DNA of 64,000 nt from Aquilaria yunnanensis (lineage: Eukaryota; Streptophyta; Magnoliopsida; Malvales; Thymelaeaceae), in assembly GCA_039654915.1 (NCBI GenBank), contig CM077593.1, forward strand, positions 34,132,501 through 34,196,500, in the 5' to 3' direction. This document shows, in pieces, positions 1-12,101 of the stretch; within the stretch, counting starts at the first letter, position 1; each line of letters opens with the position of its first letter. The notes under the pieces are model-generated. The model made no database searches. It worked only from the letters and a program-made list of their open reading frames with translations, and had not been told where the DNA came from. Position numbers and translations under genes: made by a program.

Positions 1-2
1 AC

Positions 3-1490
3 CTAAAGGCCCACAGTGATTCTCAGCTAGTGGTCCGACAGATGGCGGGAGATTATAGCACAAAAGATCCAACTTTGGCAAAATACCATGAGCTTGTGTC
101 AAAGCTCATCCAGGAGTTCGACGCGGTGCATATAGAAAATGTGCCTCAACGAGACAATGCCGAAGCGGACAGTCTGGGCAAATCAAAAAGGTTCACCGAA
201 GTACTGAGCCACCCGAGCATTGCGATAATGAGCATAGCAGCCTCGGAAGAAGGATGGGAAAATCCTATAAAGAAGTACCTTACAACCTCGAAGCTTCCTG
301 ATGACCCTCGCGAAGCGGGGAAAGTGCGAAGATGTTCCGGACGATATTTCCTAATCGGGGAAAAATTGTACCGACAGGGATACGCAAGTCCATTGCAAAG
401 GTGTGTCAGCGAAGAGGATACTCAGATAATTGTCGAGGAAGTCCACGAGGGAATTTTTGGTTCCCACGTCGGAACTGACGCTTTGGCAGCAGTGATACTT
501 CGCCAAGGGTGCTTTTGGCCCACATTAAGAAAGGATGCAAGACAGTTCGTCCAAAAATGTGACAGTTGCCAAAGACACGCCAATGTTCAAAGGTTGCCTT
601 CGGAATTAATAACCTCGGCCAACTACCCCTATCCCTTTGCAGTATGGGGCATTGACCTCATCGGGCCACTCCCGACAACACCCGGAGGAGTGAAATTCTG
701 TGTGGTTGCAGTAGATTACTTCACCAAATGGGTTGAGGCAGAGCCCCTGGAAACTATTTCAGCAAAAGACATACAAAAAATTGTCTGCAGAAGCATCATA
801 TGCAGATTCGGCATACCAAGGGTGATAGTGGCCGACAATGGTTCCCAGTTTATTGACAAAGGGTTCCAAGAATTCATCACCGATCTCGGAATAAAAATGC
901 ACTTCGCCCCGGTAGCTCATCCTCAGAGCAACGGACAAGTAGAGGTATCCAACAGAACCATAAAAGACGGTCTGAAAAAGAGATTGGGAGAAGCAAAGGG
1001 AAAATGGCCAGGAGAACTTCCTAGTGTGTTGTGAAGCTATCAGACAACACCCCAAAGGGCCACGGGCGAGACACCTTTTTCGCTCATCTTCGGCACAAAG
1101 GCCATTATCCCTATCGAGGTAGTTCGGCCGTTAGTCAGAGTACAAGTGTTCGACGAAAGGGGGAACGACCTCGGATTGAGAACTAAGCTCGACCTAATTG
1201 ATGAACACAGAGAGGTGGCTGAGCTCAGAAGGAAGGCCTTTCAGCAAATAGTGGCCATAGTCGCAAATTTGCACGTTAGGCCAAAAGCAATAAAGAAAGG
1301 AGACCTCATCCTCCGAAAGGCCGAGTTTGAACCCCGAAGACCGTCCCATGGGGTACTTCGGTCGAACTGGAAAGGGCCTTACTTGGTCCTTGACGAGGTC
1401 CGAAAGGGAGTATACAAGCTTGGTGACACCGAAGGGGGAGAACTGAAAAATACATGGCACTCGTATGCCTTAAAGAAATTCTATACTTAG
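3..1490 (+). pseudogene. Tat pol 3' end: end of second RNase H plus integrase, one premature stop
   Basis: The reading frame is open from the window edge. It starts in the archaeal-type RNase H (AHSDSQLVVRQ) and runs into integrase. The zinc-binding HHCC region lies at about nt 400-600 (VHEGIFGSHVG to KCDSCQRHA). The DDE core shows GIDLIGPLP, VADNGSQF and PQSNGQVEVSNRT. The C-terminal part ends with a conserved NTWHSYALKKF at 1490. A TGA at 1032-1034 interrupts the frame where element A has tryptophan; the frame then continues unchanged to 1490. Integrase would insert the cDNA into the host chromosome, but this copy is broken. Identity is very clear by comparison with element A. Confidence 0.93.
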
Positions 1491-1930
1491 AATTTTTGAT
1501 GAGAAATTGTACAAGTTAGAAATTTTTTCTAAGTATAGAAGTTTTCTCCCATCTGAGAGTACTTGCCGAACAAAGCTGAAACATGCACTCCCGAAAGTCA
1601 CATTTTCCTTCCGAAGTTGATGGGGTTATATGCCTAAAAAAGGTGAAGTCTATCAAGTACGGCTGACGAAGGCAGACTAAAATTTGCCTAAGGTAATTCG
1701 TCAATGACGAACGTTTACCCAAAGGTTGGCTGATGAAATGAGCAAAACATACCTTTCCGAAGTCCCTTGACCAAAAGTGGTCGGGACAACTGGGAAACAA
1801 AAACATTGCTCAAAAGACTTAACCAAATTATGAAGGAAGGAAAATTTATTGAAGAAGGCCTTGGTACAAGGAGAAGGTTACAAGAAGAAAAATTACAAGG
1901 AAAAAGAAGAAGGAAAAGGCCCTAGAATAT
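1491..1930. other. Spacer between pol and antisense gene in element B
   Basis: No coding frame is supported here. Around 1757-1812 there is one copy of the unit (CCGAAGTCCCTTGA...GGGAAAC) that is tandemly amplified about seven times at the same place in element A. This is the 3' untranslated part of the Tat element on the plus strand and the downstream flank of the antisense gene on the minus strand. Confidence 0.6.
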
Positions 1931-4404
1931 CTAAGGGACCTCGGCGTCATGGGAAGCTCCGGCTTCTGTGTCTTTAGCCGCCGCCTTCGATGTAGGAGGA
2001 GGGGCAAACGATAGGTTGAGGAGCTCGATTTTCGACCAAGTCCACTGAGGCCCCTCGGGAATATCCAGGGCAGCCAGGAAGGAAAGGTCGAGATCCGGAT
2101 ATTTCTTCAGAACTTGATGGCGAGCTAGGCGAAAGCCGTCCTAAAAGGCAACCTTGGTTGCCTGAACGGCCTTGTCTTTCTCGACGCCCAAGTCGTCTAC
2201 CTCGTTCTGATGATCTGTAACCTCCTTCTCCAGCTCCTTTATCTTCTTCTTCTTCTTTGAACCCTTCTTCAGCGAATCGACCTTGGCTTGAAGTTCAGCA
2301 TTGTCAGCAAGCGCCTTCGCCAGGAGAGCAGAATCTTCTTCTTTCTCCTTTTGAATGGCCTCGTTGGCCGAGGTCAGACTCACAACCTTTTCACCAAGGT
2401 CGGACATCTTCTTAGAGAAATCCTTCAAGAGCTCCTCCTGGCCCGTCAAGAATTCCTCCCAAAGCTTGGCAACCTCCCCCTTGGCTATCCGGCTCAACTC
2501 GGCATTCTTCACAACCGAGCTAGCATAGAAGACCCTGGCCTTCTCTAGTTTATCTTCGGCCCAAGCTCGGACCGAAGACTACTTCGCTGCCCAAGCTCGG
2601 AGGTATCCACTATACCCCAGAAGCTGTGAACAAAGAAAGGGTACCCAATCAAATTTGCATAAGGAAAGCCAAAACACTTAGACAAAAAAGTGGGAGGGAA
2701 AATGAAGAGGCCTGAAGAACTACCTGGGCAACATGCTCGGACACCTTGGCAACAAGGGCATCCTCGGTGGCGCACTCCTCGGCAACTGCCTTGAAGGAAG
2801 CCTGAGTGAGCACGCCCCTCGCCATCTGGGGAGCCATTTCCCGGCAATCTTTGGAGAACAGATTCATGCCCTCCGTGAAAGACCAGAACGGCTCCCTTGG
2901 AACCTTGTCCTTCGGGATGTGGGAATCCCGAAGAGTCTGCCTTCGGGAATGCTCAATCATCCAAGCTGAGGGCGCCAGTTCCTCTGAAAAGTTAAAAGCA
3001 TACGTCTTGTCAGAAAAAACACTTGGCTATGAAAGGTATAAGGTTGCGAATACTAAAATGGGGATAAGAGACAAACCTGGCGCAACCTCGGCAACGTCGT
3101 CATCGGAGTCCCGGACCTCCTCCATGTCGGTAGGGATGTTTTTTCCCTTGTCCTTTTAGCGCTTTTCCAACTCCTCAGTAGAGGGACCCCCTGCGAAAGA
3201 GCCCAAAAGATCCACCGACGTGGCGGGACTCAAAGAAGCAGCAATGGTGACCACCCCGGCAGGAAGCTCGACAGGAGCTTCAGGCTCGGCGGGAGTTTCA
3301 GGCTCACTGACGATCTCCGCCACATGTCCCGGGGGTGGAAGAAGGATGTCCTTCTTCGCCTTCTTGGCCGAAGACAATCCGCTCCCAGTAGTCTTGCGCC
3401 TCTTGGAGACACCCTTCTTCGTTTGTTCCCTCTTCTCAGCCTGGCCAAGGAATAGGGACTTATAGTAGGCAGCAGACTCGTCGCCCATCTCTGAAAAAGA
3501 AGGAAAACATCAGTGTGAGTCCAGACAGGTACTTATACTAAAAACTTTGAAAGAAAACTTACTTTCGAAAAAGGCTTCATAAGTGAGCTCCCCCCAAAGG
3601 AGCTTCACTAGCAAAGACTTCTTCCCGTCAATGGCAGGAGCCGGCATGCCGAGATCCGTCTTGTGCTCCTTAACTACCCCCAACTCCCGAAGGACCTCCT
3701 CAGTCATGAGCTTCCACATGATGGGGAAGGGGTAGAGGGAGCATGGAGGGACCTCGGCATCCCAGTCGGCGACAGCACGGAAACGTCTGTCGAAGTCCGC
3801 AAACCTCGCCGCCAACTCGGGAGTTAGCAACTTCTTGGGGTCCACGACATCTGTCTCCAGCTTGCCCCGAGCCCACTTAGTCGGGACGAACGACCAGGCC
3901 TCCGCCACCTTCAGGAAGAAGAACTTCCTTTGCCACCCTCGCCAGCTATATTTAGTAGCAAAGGTGAACATGAATTTTTTGCTCCCAGATCCCCGAGGTA
4001 GCATGAAATAAAAGCCACCCTTCGGGACCGAATAAAGCTTGTAGTACTGCATCAATAGGATGAAATGAGGTTCTACCCCGAAGACCTCGCACATGCAGAG
4101 GAAGGCATTGAAATAGCAGTATGAGTTGGGAGGAAGCTGATTCACGGCTATGCCATGAAATTGGAAAAAGTCACAAATCATTTTCGGTGGGGGAAACCGA
4201 AAGTCCGGCCTTCAGTTGGGCTCGAAAAACGGTAACCACGTCGTCCTGGTTCATAAAACTAAAGTGACCAAAATGAGGTAACCTCATGGTGGTATAAGAG
4301 GGAAGAAAAAATTTGGTTGTCCACTTCTCTAATTTTTCCGAAGTGGAGCAGCAAGGGTGAGACATGAGAGGCTGCCAGCTCTCGGGGATAGGTGCGACAG
4401 ACAT
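1931..4404 (-). pseudogene. Antisense four-exon gene of Tat element B (putative gypsy-type transposon protein)
   Basis: On the minus strand, opposite to pol, four exons can be placed: 4404-3563, 3490-3077, 2983-2724 and 2623-1931. The introns have GT..AG ends (for example donor GTAAGTTTTC, acceptor TTTTTCAG). Exon 1 encodes the conserved FHGIAVNQLPP, YYKLY.VPKGGFYF and LPRGSGSKKF segment that I recognise as the Pfam 'putative gypsy type transposon' family (Transposase_28). Exon 2 has a basic KRRK stretch like a nuclear signal. Exon 4 is Lys/Glu-rich and probably a coiled coil. Exon phases match element A. Lesions: one extra T near 4190 shifts the frame, TAA at 3156-3158 in exon 2, a stop early in exon 4 near 2580, and TAG at 2141-2143. 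The function is unknown. Such antisense ORFs are known from Tat-lineage elements. Confidence 0.75.
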
Positions 4405-4695
4405 AATTGGAATAGGCAAAGACATGGCTGGCCAAAAAGTGACTTCGAAAAAAAGTATTAAGGGACTTCGAAAAGAAGAAAAGTGACTTTGGGAAGCTAG
4501 AAAAAAGTAAGAAAACCAAAGGACCCTCAGAATCAAAACCCACCAAAAGTTTTGCCGAAATCAGGGTTTGAAGATGCCGTCGTGAATGATGATCGGAAAT
4601 CGCTCCGCCGTGAATGCTGCCGCAAAGAAAGAGGAAAAAGGATGAAAACAGACGAGAGCAAAGAGAAAGCAGGAGAAGAATATGATGGAGGAAGG

Positions 4696-4703
4696 TTTAT
4701 ATA
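4696..4703 (-). promoter_or_regulatory. TATA box of the antisense gene in element B
   Basis: TATATAAA on the minus strand, 299 bp upstream of the antisense ATG at 4404. Element A has TATAAATA at almost the same distance (305 bp) from its antisense ATG. This shared placement suggests a real antisense promoter. Confidence 0.6.
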
Positions 4704-5120
4704 GACCGAGGAAGGGTAACCGAATCGATGTCATAATTGCTTCGCGAAGGCGAACCGTCGTCATAACTACTCCTCGCACGTGAAAAGAGGCAGCTGGTCT
4801 AACTGACGTGACCACCCCCCAACCAGTGCCTGCCACGTGTCAACTAGCGCGAGAAATTAGGCCACGCTTTCTGACACCCTGAAAATCCGGGCACATCGCT
4901 CCAGACTGACACGCCTGGTTACGAGGCACGATGGTTCACTGAACAGCAGAGAAAGTAAAAAGATTGGTCACCTCGAGGACACCAAAGGGCAGACAGTGAC
5001 ACCTGACTGGACAGGGTGCGCCTTCGGACAACGAAGTGCCTTTTCCGTGAATGTCACACTCCGAGTCCTGAGAAGTGCCCCTAAAAGGTCTACAAGCCGA
5101 AGTCTCCACTTCGGCTTCCT

Positions 5121-5132
5121 GAGGGGGGCATG
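5121..5132 (+). other. Polypurine tract of element B
   Basis: GAGGGGGGCATG lies directly before the 3' LTR. This is the expected primer site for plus-strand DNA synthesis. Element A has the near-identical AGGGGGGCATG before its 3' LTR. Confidence 0.85.
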
Positions 5133-6004
5133 TGATAGCCGAAGGACTGTCGCCTTGTAGCTCGCAAACTGAAGTCAAGTACCGCATTCGGTAAGTCGAC
5201 TGTCACCCACAATGAGTACCTGTGCAGACCTCGGAAAGGATGAAGTCAGGTGCCTCGAGCATACTACTTCGGTGGCTAGCCAACACCCCTTAGGACGGTA
5301 GCTACGACCTCGGAAAGATAGCGCGTCGCCCCCTTCGGAAGGGTGGCCTAATCACCTTTAGGGAGAAGGACCAGCCACCATTGGCAGAAGAAAATCCCCC
5401 GAACAAGGAGCCTCAGTGCTAGGGAATCTCCCGAACTACTGGCACAACTCCGGAAGAAGGGTCCTCGCTCCGAGGGATGACAGGTGGTACGACGGAAGCA
5501 TTTAAGGAGCCTCTGACATGTCGCCTGCACATGCTACACGCCGCCCTCATATGCGCTCTGACACGCCGGGACTGTCGACGTCCTTTCATGTAGGACTATG
5601 CCTACCCTAGCCCGTGGCCCTAGGAGCCTACAAGCGGCTAGAGGCCCCTACGCCCAGAAGGTACAAATTACATTCGACCAAACACGTGTCGCGATCTAAA
5701 CGGGCCACATCCTCCTATATATACTCAGGAAATGGCCTCACCAAGGGATGTTTTTTCTGAACTCCCATGAAAGGAGATAACAGGCAAGAATCTTTGGCAC
5801 TTAGGACTTCCTCTCCACCTCCAAAAAACTAACTTGGGCGTCGGAGGCTCCTCCCCGGAAAAAGACTCCGGGGACCTCCTAACCCCTGTTTTCTGAGTGT
5901 TTCAGGCAGGTCCTCCTGGGAAACATACACTTTAGGTGTTCTCCTTCATTGGAAGTCCCTCCCGGTCTCACCATGTCACACAACGAAGATGCTGTAGGGC
6001 ATCA
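5133..6004 (+). repeat. 3' LTR of Tat element B (872 bp)
   Basis: Starts TGATAGCC and ends GGGCATCA, with the same termini as the LTRs of element A and solo LTR E. It has a TATATATA promoter motif near 5716 and a GC-rich tail with the GGCGTCGGAGGCTCC block. An ATG at 5973 opens a frame matching the gag start codons at the ends of the other Tat LTRs in the window. The following GGAGT belongs to the invaded element C. Confidence 0.92.
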
Positions 6005-8019
6005 GGAGTGAGAATCAATGATTTTCAACAAGGGATCCTTCAACTTGAAAGAAAAATACTAAGGAAAAAGATATATACAATGTGTATGAAATCTACTGCG
6101 CGCACTTGGAGTCTGGGGGTCTAATATATGCGCATATATTTGAGTCCCTTGGGAGCCCTCCTCTTCCTAGTCCTCTCATGGGCATTACTCCATGCCTAGC
6201 GAGTTTTGGCCCTTAACTCACTCCAAGTAAGCCTTAGCTTACCAATGCAATAAATTTAAACTTTCCTTGATTATTGTGCTGGTGAACATGGTGGATGCAC
6301 CTCGCTTGAGTTCCAAGGAACTCACTAGGTGTACTAAGCCTCCATATAGTACCTCAAGTCCTTAGACTTACCTAGGTTACTTCTGTACTAAGCTTCCACC
6401 TTAAACCCTTACCAAGAGTGCACTAGGCTTTCACTTGCACCTCAAGTAACCTTGCTTAGGCTACAAGTGCACTAAACCTTCACTCAAGGCATAAACCTAT
6501 CCACCACTACTTGGTTCACCCTAGTGGAGTCGCAATGGCCATGGTTGGACTCATAAATTATAGGTTCCACTACACTCTCCTAGGTGAACTAAGGTTTCCA
6601 CATCAGGACCTCAAACTCAAAGGTTGAACTAGGCTCTCGATGGTACTAAACCTGTTACCTAACTAATGGTGCTCTAATATGGCCAAGCATCCCCTCACTT
6701 TGATTGAAAACACCATTAAACTTGGGATAAAACATGGTTGGGAAAAGCATGGAAATGATATCCCTTCCTCTTAGCTTCACATGGAAACTTGAATTGCCTC
6801 AATCGGACACCCGAGCAAAAAGTTATGGCGAAAACACTACAGCATGTCAATACTGTCGAGTGTTGGTGCCTTGGTGCCAGGAGAGGTGCCACTGAGGCCT
6901 AGGTGCCAAGAGCACCTTCTCCACAGAGCTAAAAATGCATCTTGGTCTAGGAACTAAAGCCCCGTGCCTTGAACCCAAAAAAAGCCTCTTAAGCCTCTTT
7001 AGGAGATTCCAAAGGCTCTCAAACAAGTTTGGGATGCCATCCCACTTTGCAAACTTATAAAACACACTTCCTAGGCCACAATGTACCTTTCAATCCAAGC
7101 TTGCAACACACACAAACAACACACTTAGCTTGGAAACTCAACTAGTCCAACACAACCAATGCCATCCACTAGCTAACACCATTCACTAATTCACATGAAT
7201 TCTACTTCAAGCAAGTAATGAATGGCATTAATCAAGCATGAATCATAAATCCTTTACCTCAATTAACCTTGAACTAGTAACAATCTAGCTCCACAAGCCA
7301 AGAATAACACAATCCAAAGCTCCACTAAGGATTTTCCTAGGTTCCAAGCAACACAAGGCGTATGGCACCCAATTAACACTAACCCAACAAAACCCAAACT
7401 TAAATCAACTTAATAAACATGAAATCAACAAGGATTGAAGCTTACCACATGTACAAAACACAGCCCAAGCACAAAATCGCCCCAACAAGCTTGAAAACAA
7501 CAAAACAAGCATAAAACAAGCCACCCTCCTCATGGGTACCAAGAATGCCTTCAAATTCCTTCTAGAAATCATGGATTAGATGAAGTTGGAGCAAGAATTG
7601 GAGAGGGTTGGAGGGAGCTACGAAAATGAAATGGAAGGGATGAAGGAATAGTGCCAAGAACTCATCCCTTCCAACTATTTTAACAATAAAACCATTCTCC
7701 ACCCCAAACTTTTTAAAAACTTGCAAATTTACCCCATCTTCAAATAGTAACTAGGTAATTAAAAAATTTCAAAAATTTTACGAACTTGGGCTTTGGGTTT
7801 TAAAAACATCATTTTTACTCCTGGGACTCATCCCGACCCTCTGAGGTGCAAATTGACCATTTTGCCCCCAAACAAACCTAGTGCCATAAACTGCTCGGAA
7901 CCAACTAACCCTTGGATGAATAACTCGATCTTGCTAATTCATCTTTAATTAAGGCATTTAAACTATGGATTTATAAATTTACCTAGCTCACTAAGCATTC
8001 CGCTAGGAGGGCTATAACA
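6005..8019 (-). repeat. 3' LTR of element C, inner part (cut by element B)
   Basis: Matches 12760-14763 at roughly 88% over the stretches I compared by eye. On the minus strand it begins TGTTATAGCCCTCC at 8019. The missing outer part should lie to the left of element B. ORFs of 60-70 codons here have no family features and are not called. Confidence 0.85.
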
Positions 8020-8032
8020 TTCTCCCCACCTT
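8020..8032 (-). other. Polypurine tract of element C
   Basis: On the minus strand AAGGTGGGGAGAA directly precedes the TGTTATAG start of the 3' LTR, as expected for the plus-strand primer of an LTR element in this orientation. Confidence 0.75.
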
Positions 8033-11000
8033 GGAGAATTTGGTCCTCCAAATTCAATCTCCCCACCTTAAGACACTATACTAGGATATGATGCCAGCAT
8101 ATCCCAACCAAACCTACCAAGGGGTGTCGATCACACAACAACCCACTTGGTGTCAAACTACCCGACTCGTTCAACTAATGCCCTCAGGGCACTTAGGTCG
8201 GGCCCTATCTCGTATAGGTACTATGGCTAATGCCATTCTTTCTGCTTACTCCTAATTATAGTCTGGTTACTGCTCATTGTTCTCCCCACCTTAGCCTGGC
8301 CATGCTCGGCCTAAACACCTTATTGTTATTTTTATTCTTGAAGACTATGGTATGGGCTCTCCCTACCTTCAGCACACGGTACTACTAAAGGACAACTGAC
8401 TGCTCCAAGTTGTCCCAACAATTCCAGTGATCACGAATCCTCCACTGCAACCTCTATGCTGAGTCCTTTAGTGTAAGATAGCTTAACAAGCTTTTAAAAG
8501 CCTACCCACTACCCTTACACTGGCAGGGTTTTACTAAAAGTTCAGCACCAATAGACTTCTTTCACCCTCTCCTTTATGCCAGAACCCACTAATGTAGGCT
8601 AACTTAACAAGTTAAACTTGTCCGTTAACACTTACACTGAAAAAGTTCCACTCTAGGTTTCGCACTTATGCTCCTGTACCAAACCTTTTAGTGCAAGCTA
8701 GCTTAACAAGTATGAAGCTTGTCCACTAACTCTTACACAATTAGTTCCTTACCCTAGGATTGGTACCCAACAACTCCAACTAATCACTAGACTAAGTGTG
8801 TCACTAGTGTACTATGGGCTTCCCATATACACCACTAGCACCCATAGGTATACTCTACTTTAAGCTCTTCCATACTCTAGGGCTCTTTCAAATGAATGAA
8901 CTACCAATAGTTGAATGTCCCGACCTACCCTAAAGTACAAGTCTTCCATTGCTCCCCTTGGATGGCCACTATGCATCAGGCATACCGATGCACTAGGTAG
9001 GGTTCCCATACACCACCCGAGCATCATTATCCTACTGCCCTCGTTACTCTAAGGTCTCTTACACTCGCATGCCTACCAGAGAAAACTTCTCTAGCGCGAG
9101 TGCCAAGACCTCCAAGTAGCAGCCCTTGGGCATCATCTGTGCCCCCTCAGCTTAGGCCTTCCAGCACCCAGTGATGAAACTACTAGCATGCTACCCATTC
9201 CAAAGCTCTTGATGCTTCAACTGCTCAACTCAGAGTATCCTCAGAGCCCGTAGCCTACACACTCAATTTCTTCACTTCCATGCACTCAAATCCCAACAAC
9301 CTACACACACAAGATTAGCTTCTCAGGTGCGTTCCTAGTACATTTGCTTCTCAGCCACCAAACTTACCCCATGCATAAAGCACCTATGGGGCCTTTAGCT
9401 AAGTTACAAGGTACCACTATTTTCTGGGCCAACCTAGGTATCTTCAGCTTAGTAGTTAACTAGACACCTCAACCCATTTTCTTAAGCTCTAACATGCTCC
9501 CTTTCTTAGTCTACTCCTTGACCACATCCTAGGCCTCTTGGCCTCTAACACTAACAATCATCACCACAACAACCGTTCCCCACCTAAACTATGGTTACAA
9601 AGAACCATATCCACCTTTCATGCATAACTACCATACCATAACTACACCATGCTGACTTCTCATTGGGATGATGTACCCGCAGCTTCGCCATGTCCACTCA
9701 ACATACTTGGTGGGAAAACTAACTTTAGTTAACTATTGGGAGGTGGTTGGCCATGGAAAATCACTTGGGTGGCTCATCCATTACAACCCCACTTAGTACA
9801 CTGCACCATGCACCTTGGGACTAGTCCTATCCTTTAGAGTTGTGAGCCTACCCTTCAACCTTGACCAATCTCACAGATCATGAGCCCTTCCTTTTGAAGG
9901 CACTATGGTCACATGAAATGCTATAACTCTAGGCTTTAACTAGCTCAACCAATACCTTCACCGATTAGGCTTTCAACCTTTCACTTTTCCCTACTCAGGC
10001 AACACGACAGCTACCGGAGTCACCAAATAGATACCTGAGCACACTATACCTACACTAGACCTGGCACTTTGATTACTAAGTATGACACTTAACCGGGTGG
10101 GAGATTACTTCACATTGTGGCTACTTGTGAGTCAACTCTCGACTAGTCATAGTGAACTCTCCTTTACGGGTGCTCATCAAACACTACCCCATAAGGTTGA
10201 GGTAAAACATCTTATTTCTAACATCACTTGATCATTTTTGACCTGATAGTTCAATGTTCTACTAACTTACTTGCACTAAAATAAAGTGTAAAATGATCAC
10301 CACAGCATCCTTGGTTCTACTTAGTACTTACTCCTTTACCTACTGAGCTAGTTTCACTAGTCGAGTCTCTCTTCTTCCATAAGTCAACTCAATGGCCCTA
10401 GACTCCATTTAACCTCGAGATGATGACCATAAGTCACCAACTATCCCTAGGTCCATGGCAGTCCTGCCTATTACTTGGGTCCCTTTATTACCTTTCGGTA
10501 GTCAAGTCAAACCCTAGCAATGTCTCTACTCCTACTGGCCCTACCCTAGAGTTTATAGCTAGCAGATGAATAAACCTATCCATCTACTTACCCCTGGATG
10601 AGTTTCTTGCACCGTGCTTCCTTGTGTGGTTACCTCCTACATTCAATTGTTAGAAATAAAAATTAAAATTTACCTACTTACCTTTGCAACATCTGACTGA
10701 ATTGCTCAATTGCCTGGTTACTCTAAAGAACTCATCCATTCAACTAGCCAGTCATTTGCTATCAACTAGGCCACTGAACTAACTCATGTAAGAAGACTAC
10801 CTGTGGAACTTTGTGATGTTTCCAATCTAAGCCATTTAGGCCTTTCCTTATATGGTTCCATGTACTAGCAAGTGGGTCCTAGGGTGCTAGGAATTAACCT
10901 AATACTTGGTGCATCATTAGGTTCCTAATGCACTTGGGTTAGCCTTTAACCCTACTCAAAACTACTACCCAACAAGCCAAAACAAAACTATGCCACTAAA

Positions 11001-12086
11001 CTAATGCCAAAACTCCAACAAAGTAACTAGACTACTAGTGAAAGGTTAAACACTTAGCTCACACTAGCCATGCACTGCCCGCGAGTTCACTACGGCTACC
11101 CATCACACCTGGATAGTGGCTGCCTACTTCGACCACTTGACTAATCGAAGCAAAACCTGAACTTGGTTGACTTCTGGTGGCAACAATTATTAGGGACAAA
11201 CTTCCTAGGCCGGTCTTAACTTAACCAAGCCCAAATATGAGACTAGTCCGATGATCACTTGGACCATTGATGACAATTTCCTAGGTGCAAGGCTTAGAGC
11301 CATGTGCTCTTCACACCCTGGGCATCAGCCCCTATTCCTTATAATCCATTCTTGCTCCTCAACCTCAGGTTAACTTTTGCATTATGGGCATGTTGCCTAT
11401 GCTCCTACTAGGTTGGGTGTGCCAACCTCTACGTAGTAGTCTCATGTCTTCAGCTTGTCTAGCTATCTTGCGAGAGCTGCTGCATCCTACACCACTTGCT
11501 AGTGCCCACCTCAATGATTGTCAAGCATCTTCATATGCTAGCTCTAGGCCTTGAGGACCTTGGCCTCAAGCTCCTACTCTCGATGGAAAATTAAGAGAGT
11601 TCTACTCTTGTTGTGTTGTAGCCTACTTGACCACGTGTTTATCACAAAGGTCAGCGCATCCTTAACTCTTTTCGGTGTTTCCTAACCCATTCAAGTTTAT
11701 GGGTTCAAGTTTTGGGATCTTCTGGAGTAATCTACTTGGCCCGATGGTACTCCCCACCTTGGAGGATTTTAGATCCTCTTATGTAGCCTACCTCATGATT
11801 AAGGTCCAAAACAACTTCCTAGGATGGTGGTCACATCCCAACTACTTACTCTAAGGTGTTGCCTTACCTTGGTGCAAGCCAAACCAATTACCCCAATGTT
11901 GCCACACTAGACTACTAGGATCCATTCCTGGACCTTAACATCCATAAGCAAACCTGACCCAGTTTCACCAATGTAACCTGCAGCCAAATCTAGATGACAA
12001 CTCATAGATGTTGGTTAGTACTAACTACCCTAGCACAAGGAAAATCCACTAAATCTCAGTTCCTAGCCTCCAATGACCATGATCGA
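8033..12086 (-). other. Internal domain of element C, no coding capacity
   Basis: No ORF of 60 codons or more was found on either strand, and I recognise no remains of gag or pol. The sequence is a C/T-rich run (plus strand) with many short repeats. The CTCCCCACCTTGG motif of the polypurine tract recurs near 11752 and in part near 8281. Confidence 0.7.
8455..8770. repeat. Three degenerate tandem units of about 110 bp with internal inverted repeats
   Basis: Units start near 8463, 8588 and 8688. Each has TTTAGTG(T/C)AAG..TAGCTTAACAAG followed by CTTGTCC(A/G)CTAAC..CTTACAC. The AGTGTAAG and CTTACACT ends are inverted, and so are GCTTAACAAG and the following CTTG, so each unit could fold as a hairpin. 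They lie in the non-coding internal domain of element C. The function is unknown. Confidence 0.55.
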
Positions 12087-12098
12087 GCTCTGATACCA
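12087..12098 (-). other. Primer-binding site of element C (tRNA-iMet type)
   Basis: TGGTATCAGAGC on the minus strand, three bases after the LTR end. It is complementary to the 3' end of plant initiator tRNA-Met. Confidence 0.85.
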
Positions 12099-12101
12099 AA
12101 C

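Larger units (their letters stand above)
1..6004 (+). mobile_element. Tat-type Ty3/gypsy retrotransposon B, 3' part (cut by window start)
   Basis: The order is pol 3' end, spacer, antisense gene, polypurine tract and 3' LTR, the same as in the complete element A at 42764-54097. The proteins are clearly related to those of A but the DNA has diverged, so B is a different subfamily or an older copy. The LTR ends CA at 6004. The bases that follow (GGAGT, 6005-6009) resume a sequence found uninterrupted at 12760, so B inserted into the LTR of element C. The left LTR and its target duplication lie outside the window. Confidence 0.92.
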
